Assembly (NCBI GenBank): GCA_003255025.1 | Contig: QANY01005285.1 | Span: forward strand, 509,001 to 573,000 | Source of the DNA: Datisca glomerata | Lineage: Eukaryota > Streptophyta > Magnoliopsida > Cucurbitales > Datiscaceae | Direction: 5' to 3' | DNA: 64,000 nucleotides | Shown here: in pieces, positions 57,841 through 64,000 of the stretch | How the letters are laid out: each line of letters opens with the position of its first letter | Numbering within the stretch: the stretch's first letter is position 1 | The notes under the pieces: generated by a model | Databases searched by the model: none | What the model was told of the DNA's origin: nothing | What the model saw: the letters and a program-made list of their open reading frames with translations, nothing else | Made by a program: the position numbers and the translations under genes

Positions 57841-57964
57841 CACATTCTATTTATTAAAATAACACTTTCTATTTATTAATAAAAATTCAATAATACTAGT
57901 TTTTTAGAATAAATAAATACAAATAAATAATTATTACACGCTACTTTATGGACATATTCCAACA
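57841..57964 (-). repeat. Truncated copia 3' LTR (about 124 bp, minus)
   Basis: The complement starts TGTTGGAATATGTCCATAAA at 57964 and matches the start of the 10128-12016 LTR. It stops after about 124 bp, joined to the gag of the neighbouring plus-strand element. The remaining roughly 1.75 kb of LTR is missing. Confidence 0.75.
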
Positions 57965-60900
57965 ATCTCCCACTTGGACTAAAGTAGGCGTGTACAATCT
58001 TGTATTCACAAGCCCTCCAGATGACCATAAAAACTTTACTGCTTAAAGTCTTTGTGAATGGATCTGCCAGGTTGTTGACAATCAAAATATGCGTAACCAC
58101 AACGTCTCCATGCTAAACAAATTCTCTTATGGATTCTAGGTTCCTTAGAATTTGCTACAGCCCCACTATTATCACAATAAAGTGTCATGGGCTTGTCAGC
58201 GTTTGGAACAACTTCCAAAGTCTTCAAGAACTTCCTAAGCCATACAACCACCTTTGCAGCGCCACAAGCTGCCACATATTTAGCTTCCATGGTAGAATCA
58301 ACAATGCAAGATTGTTTGATACTTCTCCATACAAGTGCTCCATTATTCAGGATGAACACCGATCATGAAGTTGAGCTTTTGGAATCCTTATCAGCTCAGA
58401 AATCAGAATTAGTATACCACATTATATTCAAGTCACTACCTGAATACACAAGCATCTAATTTCTTGTTCTCCAAATATACTTAAGGATATGTTTGACGGC
58501 ATTCCAATGCTCAGCTGCAGGATTAGATTGGAAACGACTCACCATGCCTACAGCATAGCAAATGTCTGACCTAGTGTAAAGCATTACATACATGAGACTT
58601 TCTATGGCTGAGGCATAAAGAATCTTTCACATGTTTTCCTCTTCTTGAGGAGTCTTGGGAGACTACTCATTGGAGAGGCTGACTCCATGTCTAAAATGAA
58701 GAAATCATTTCTTGGAGTTTTGCATACTGAATCGATCCAATACCTTATCAATATAAGATGTTTGAGGCGGTGCCAATTGTCTATTCTTCCTATCTCGGAA
58801 GATCTGAATACCTAAGACAAATGAAGCTTCTCCAAGTTCATTCATATCAATTTTCTTTGCAAGCCAAATCTTGACATCAGATAATTTTTCTACATCATTC
58901 CCAATTAGTAGAATATCATCTACGTACATGAATAGAAAAATAACCTTCCATTCGTGTATCAGCTTATATACAGAGGGCTCATCCACTAACTATTCATAAC
59001 CATAGTTCTTAACAGTTTCATCGAATCTAATATTCCACGACCGTTACGCTTGCTTAAGTCCATAAATGGATTTCTACAGTTCACAAACTTTGCTCTCTTG
59101 GCTTTTCTCTTTGAACCTGTCTGGTTGAGCCATATAAATGCGCTCATCAAGATTGTCATTCAAAAAAATAGTATTGATGTCCATAAGCCAAATTTTATAA
59201 TTAAGAGTAACAGCAATGTACAAAATAATGTGGATGGATTTAAGCATGGCCACCAGCGAGAATGTATCTTCATAGTATATTCCTTCCTTTTGGGTGTAGC
59301 CCTTCGCTACTAGTCTAGCTTTGAATGTCTTTACATTCCCATCTGAAACTTTTTTCTTCCTACGGGTTTTACCCCTTCAGGAGGATCTACAAGCTTCCAG
59401 ACTCTGTTCGAGTACATTGAATGTATCTCAACGTTTATGGCTTCTTGTCATAAGTTTACTTCAGGAGCAGCCATGGCCTCTGAGTAGGAGATATGTTCAT
59501 CAAGGTCCTTATCTAAGACAGATGTCAAAGCTTCTCCATTGGACATATACCTCTCAGGTTGTCTCATAACCCTCCCACTATGTCGAGGCTCCATTGGCTC
59601 TAGCTCCTGTCATGGTTTTTCCATTATTGAATAAAAAATAATTTCTTATTTGGAGTCAGTGTCCTCCCACTCAATAATTCTTCTAGCACAACTGTGCTTT
59701 TCTTCTGTACAGTTTTAAGGTAATCTTCTTTAGGAGAATGAGCATTTATGTTGATGAATGTCTTCTGGTCAGTCGTATTATAGAAGATGCGCCCCTTCAT
59801 TCCTTTAGGATATCCTACAAACATGCATAATTCTGAAGGACTGGCCAACTTGCTTGTCTTCAGTTTTAGAACATGTGTCGGGCACCCCCATATTTTAAAA
59901 TGATTAATAGACGACTTTCGTCCATACTATCTTTCATATGGTGTACCAGACACCATCTTCGACAAAACTTGATTCAGAAAATATGTCGTTGTTTCCAAGG
60001 CATATCCCTAGAAGGAATCTGGGAGAGATGAGTAACTTATCATGGATCTAACCATATCCATCAGAGTTTGATTCCTTTTCTCTGACACATCATTCTGTTG
60101 TGGCTTACCAGGTGCTATAAATTTAGAAAGGATACCATTTTCCTTAAGAAAGTCTTCGAACTCTCCTAGCAATTACTCTCTACCATGATCAGATCGTAGT
60201 GTTTTGATTTCTTTTTCTAATTGCTTTTCAACCAAGGCCTTAACTCTTTGAACTTTTCAAAGGTTTCATATTTTTGACGCATTGGATAAACATGAGTAAT
60301 CATCAGTGAAGGTTATGAAGTATTCATAACCTCCTATTGCTTGGATATTCAATGGACCACATACATCACTATGTATGAGCTCAAGGCATTGAGTGTCTCT
60401 TTCACCTTTTGGTGAAAAATGTCTATTGGTTATTTTGCCTTCAATACAAGATTCGCGTGTGAGTAATGATCTCACACCTAAAGTTTGCAAAAGACCAAGG
60501 CGTAAGTGACACAAATAAGTTAGATTGGTTGAGTCATAATTCAATATTTTACTATCCCTTTGTGATTCATACACTTCAGTGTCAGATACCAATGGAACTG
60601 TTGGTTCTACGTGAAACAATATATTAAACAAATGTGTAGTAGTAATTAAACAATCATTTCTAAAAATGCAAATATATTTATCAATGAAATTCAAATTTAA
60701 TCCTTGCTCAATTAAACAAGCTACTGAAACAAGGTTTTTCCCAAAAAACCAAGTTTTAACTGATACAACCAATACTAGTGCTCTATTCTTCATACAGACG
60801 ATGAACTCGACCAAGATATCTTCTAGAGATAATATAATGGTTATTAGTGCCCATACCATTTGCAACTTTTGAGTTCTTCTTCTGAGCCTCATTTAGATAT

Positions 60901-61180
60901 CCTCTCATGTTTCCTTTTGGCGCTAGAGGTGGAAGGCTTAATTTCAGTAAAGTTCGCCTCTCCAGTCTTCCTCGTGCCCTTTAGAAATAAAGTCTCAACG
61001 GCTTGCAACTCCTTCGTACTCTGAGGAGGCGAGCACCTCAACTTATTCATCAAATAATTAAGTTTGAAGTTCTCGAAGGTATCAGGCAGAGTCTCTAGAA
61101 TTATATCCACCTGAGTCTCGCCATCAACCTCAGCACCCATGATCTCCATCTCATTCATATAACTAATGATCAACAAAATA
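57965..61180 (-). mobile_element. Degenerate Ty1/copia gag-pol (minus strand)
   Basis: From right to left it shows a gag part (MNEMEIMGAEVDGETQVDII, LPDTFENFKLNYLMNKLRCS; 60889-61176). It then shows the GAG-pre-integrase and integrase start (CLELIHSDVCGPLNIQAIGG, YEYFITFTDDYS; to 60266) and an integrase/RT linker (LCMFVGYPKGMKGRIFYN; 59624-59848). RT follows with FLFMYVDDILLIGNDVEKL (58705-58986), then RNase H (STMEAKYVAACGAAKVVVWL, TLYCDNSGAVANSKEPRIH; 58036-58359). The 3' purine tract GTCCAAGTGGGAGAT precedes the LTR at 57964. It is the same family as the plus-strand RT/RNase H at 8926-10127. Multiple stops and shifts make it inactive. Confidence 0.85.
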
Positions 61181-63137
61181 TCATGCAGTTCATAAGGTTA
61201 CGCATAACTGCCTGTTTGACTTAACGACCTTGATCTCTGAATATTTTCGTGATGTTCAACATCATATTAGTGGTGGTTCCCAAATTCTGATGTTGTTGTT
61301 GCAACACATTGCTAATAGAAGTCAAGATTTAATATCTAGCTATCTCATCGGAACGTAGTCAAGAAGTATAAGCATCATTTTTCTCTTGAGTCGATTCACT
61401 AAAAGATTCAAAGGAACAATGGGTGGTGAGCACGAACCTGTGCTTTTCAATCGTTAGTAAAATATCAAGATTGTTTTCCCAATCACCGTAATTATCACCC
61501 GTTAATATTGTTCGCATTTAAGATAGTTGAGAATGGGGATATTGACATGATTATCGAAAAGAATAAATAAAGCGGTGTAAATAAATGCTCAATCATTTAG
61601 GAAAGTATGATGTTTGATGCAACTATTTAAATATTTTAAAATCCATTAAAAAAATATTTCCTCCATGATTTTACAATAAAAAATGATAGCTTGTCTCATC
61701 AAGGGATGAAGTCCAAACTATCCCCTATCGCATCGAGACTCTTCTCATTTGGTTAACGCATAGTTGTTTCCACATCTAACTTAACCAATCACCAACTGTT
61801 TTGGTTAACTTGGCCCCATTGACTACCCCTAAGTGGGGATTCCAATATACTTCAGTCTAAGTTTTTAATCAACGCATCCTATTAAAAGTTATTGTGGACT
61901 AACACTCCGTCTATGGGACAGTCCTGCCCCACCACTTCCTTTAAAAGTATTAGCTTCTCAAGAAACTCGATGACTCAAAGCGACACGACTCCAAAGTTTC
62001 TTCCATTGAAGAGAAGACTGCTATGGGCGGTTCTAAACCATTCCTCGTGGCATGATCAAGTTCGCGTTGGTGACCTTGGGAACGTTTCAACGTAAACGAC
62101 CCCCCCCCCCCAACTTAGATTTTGAAATTTTTTGGATTTTTGGTTGATTTTCAAAATATAACTTTTATTAATTTGAAAAATGTGATGAAATTTATAAATC
62201 ATTTATTTAATTTTAAATCTCAATTTGAAATCATAACCATTATAAATTTCACATTGTAATTAAATTATAACCATTATAAATTAATCTACAATTATGCATA
62301 TACATGTTACATGACAATTTGATATTGGCATTATCCCTAGTCCTATATAACATGTTATATGATGATGCGTGATTAAAATTAAATCATACATTTAAAATTA
62401 ACCTCCCAATTTGCTCATTTCTATTTACAACTGAAAAAATAATAAACTAATTTTCATGGTGTCTGTAATTTCCTCTTTCTTCTCTATGTTGTCCCACCAC
62501 TTTGTGACTTTTTACAAAAGTCCAATTCAATTTTAAAATTTAAAATTTCAAAATTTAAATTCCAATTTCAAATTTCAAAAATTCAGAATTTAAATTTTTG
62601 ATAAAACCCTTTAATTAAGGAAAACTATTTTTCTAATTAAATAATCTCATTAATTATCCCATTTTTAATAAAATAAAAAGATAACATTGATATTTATCTT
62701 TTGAATTCAAAATTAAAAAGATAAAAAAGATAATTATCTTTGAATTCAAAATTCAAAAGATATAAAGATAAAATAGAGAATTATCTATTGAATTTAATTA
62801 TCTTTTACTCGTTTAAAATTTAAAATTTAAAATTTTAAAAGATAAAAAATAGGATAAGAGTTATCGCGAAACATCACATGATTTTCTAAATCCTAATTGT
62901 TATCGCCTAGGGTTTCACAGACCCTAGTCATCATGCATGGCATGACAATGAACATCGGCGGTAACGGCGGCAGAATAGTATCGCCGGCTACTGGAACAGT
63001 GACTCTGGCATGAAGAGTGATTCCAATCACATAACACATTCAAAACAGTTTTGAATATACCATACAAAACCATATCCAATATCCATAAAATTTATGATAC
63101 ATTTATTTCAAATATTTATATGCATAATCAATAACAT
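61181..63137 (-). mobile_element. Leader and decayed gag 5' part of the minus-strand copia
   Basis: About 2 kb separates recognisable gag from the primer site. The part near 61181-61560 is probably gag N-terminus too decayed to translate. The rest is A/T-rich leader with TTTAAAATTTAAAAT-type repeats (62530-62840) and a GC-rich patch (62950-62990), as in the leader at 451-1009. A C-run (62101-62110) lies at 62100. No separate gene is seen. Confidence 0.55.
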
Positions 63138-63152
63138 ATGGCTCTGATATCA
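63138..63152 (-). other. Primer-binding site of the minus-strand copia (mutated)
   Basis: The complement reads TTGATATCAGAGCC. One G-to-A change separates it from TGGTATCAGAGC, the initiator tRNA-Met site. It lies two bases inside the LTR end, as in intact copia elements. Confidence 0.8.
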
Positions 63153-63154
63153 AT

Positions 63155-64000
63155 TGCTAGGATCGGTAGGTTTTAAAATTAACCAAAAGATAAGTTTGAA
63201 CCATGAATGGTTTGTGGCCGGAATATAAAAACATTTCAATTAACTTATTTAAATGAATTAAATAATTTAAAATCGAACAACGTGCGATTATGCATATACG
63301 ATATTAAATGAAAAGATAAGGTTAGAAATAAATTTTCACGTATACTTTGCATCAGAGAATTTCTGAACTGACGGAATTCTTTCGAGCATTCTTCATGTTC
63401 TTCAAGCTTCGAGATTCAAATCACACACTAGAACTTCAAGAAAGATTTACGAATTTCATCCACTAACAACCACCCCTTAATTTCATAAATATTTCTCACA
63501 ATAATTTTATGTAGGAATTTGAGAGTGGGCTTTCAAATGATTGAAGGAAAAAATTGAATATTTTTCTTCAATACTCTCTCAATTGGCGACAATCACTAGG
63601 GAGGGGAGAAAACTTTTTTTTTCTCTGTATCTGATATGAGATATATATCTTTATCTCTCTTTCTGCAATCAAATTGTTATTAGATATGTATAAAATCTAA
63701 TTTTCAATTTTTTTGCAAATATACTCATATAATTTTTTAAATTTCCAAAATTCACCCTTATATATTCAAATTGCCAAAAATCAGTATATCGCCACAATAT
63801 TAGAGTTGTATCCAAACATATCAATCCAATTGATAAATTTAACTGATCATTATCAATTAATTAATTAACTTATTTTTATTTACTAATTATCTAATAATTA
63901 AAAAATAATAAATTAATTAATTTCAATACAAATAATCATATTAACTAATTAAGTGACATCACCCATCACATATAGGTGTAGAAAATATGTCTTGGCACCA
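63155..64000 (-). repeat. Copia 5' LTR (minus), cut by the right window edge
   Basis: On the minus strand the LTR ends ACCGATCCTAGCA at 63155, next to the primer site. It aligns with the last roughly 800 bp of the LTR at 10128-12016: shared TTAATTGATAATGATCA and TTTTTGGCAATTT blocks, and the end CTCGATCCAACA against ACCGATCCTAGCA. The start of the LTR lies beyond 64000. Confidence 0.8.

Overview
The window is nuclear DNA from a flowering plant, very probably a eudicot. The evidence is intron-rich genes with GT-AG splice sites, plant-specific gene families (SnRK2 kinase, patellin), and A/T-rich intergenic DNA full of Ty1/copia, Ty3/gypsy, hAT and CACTA elements. A cucurbit would fit, but the sequence alone does not let me name a species.

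Regions. (1) 1-13237 is a nest of dead retroelements. A minus-strand copia gag, leader and rearranged LTR end at 2941. They abut a plus-strand copia pol (2942-4885) and its LTR (from 4886), which is split by a hAT element (5730-6885). A chimeric copia pol follows (about 7560-10127), with a complete 1889-bp 3' LTR (10128-12016). Last comes the leader and LTR of a minus-strand gypsy element (12017-13237). (2) 13238-38316 is the gene-bearing core: a nine-exon SnRK2 kinase (+), a four-exon patellin (+), a 15-exon FHA-RING-zinc-finger ubiquitin ligase of the CHFR type (-), and a four-exon kinase-like protein with an altered catalytic site (-). A foldback element (32395-33414) separates the last two. 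(3) 38317-50730 is transposon-derived. It holds a CACTA element with an ATT target duplication (40651-43943). The CACTA right end and about 1 kb of its flank are repeated 6 kb downstream (49541-50730), and four different tandem arrays lie between the copies. (4) 50731-64000 holds two phase-compatible exons of an unrecognised gene (52887-53386), a 5'-truncated minus-strand copia with its 321-bp LTR, and a plus-strand copia 5' LTR with primer site and broken gag. That gag is fused head-on to a minus-strand copia element that runs off the right edge.

The four well-supported genes do not form an operon or pathway. By family, the SnRK2 acts in osmotic-stress signalling, the patellin in phosphoinositide and membrane-trafficking functions, and the CHFR-like protein in ubiquitination. 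The kinase-like protein has no known role that I can give. Every retroelement coding region carries stops, frameshifts or truncation. Three N-gaps (15008-15013, 29117-29126, 42454-42469) are each bordered by C or G homopolymers and look like assembly artefacts. Exon coordinates were worked out by eye from splice signals and frame continuity.
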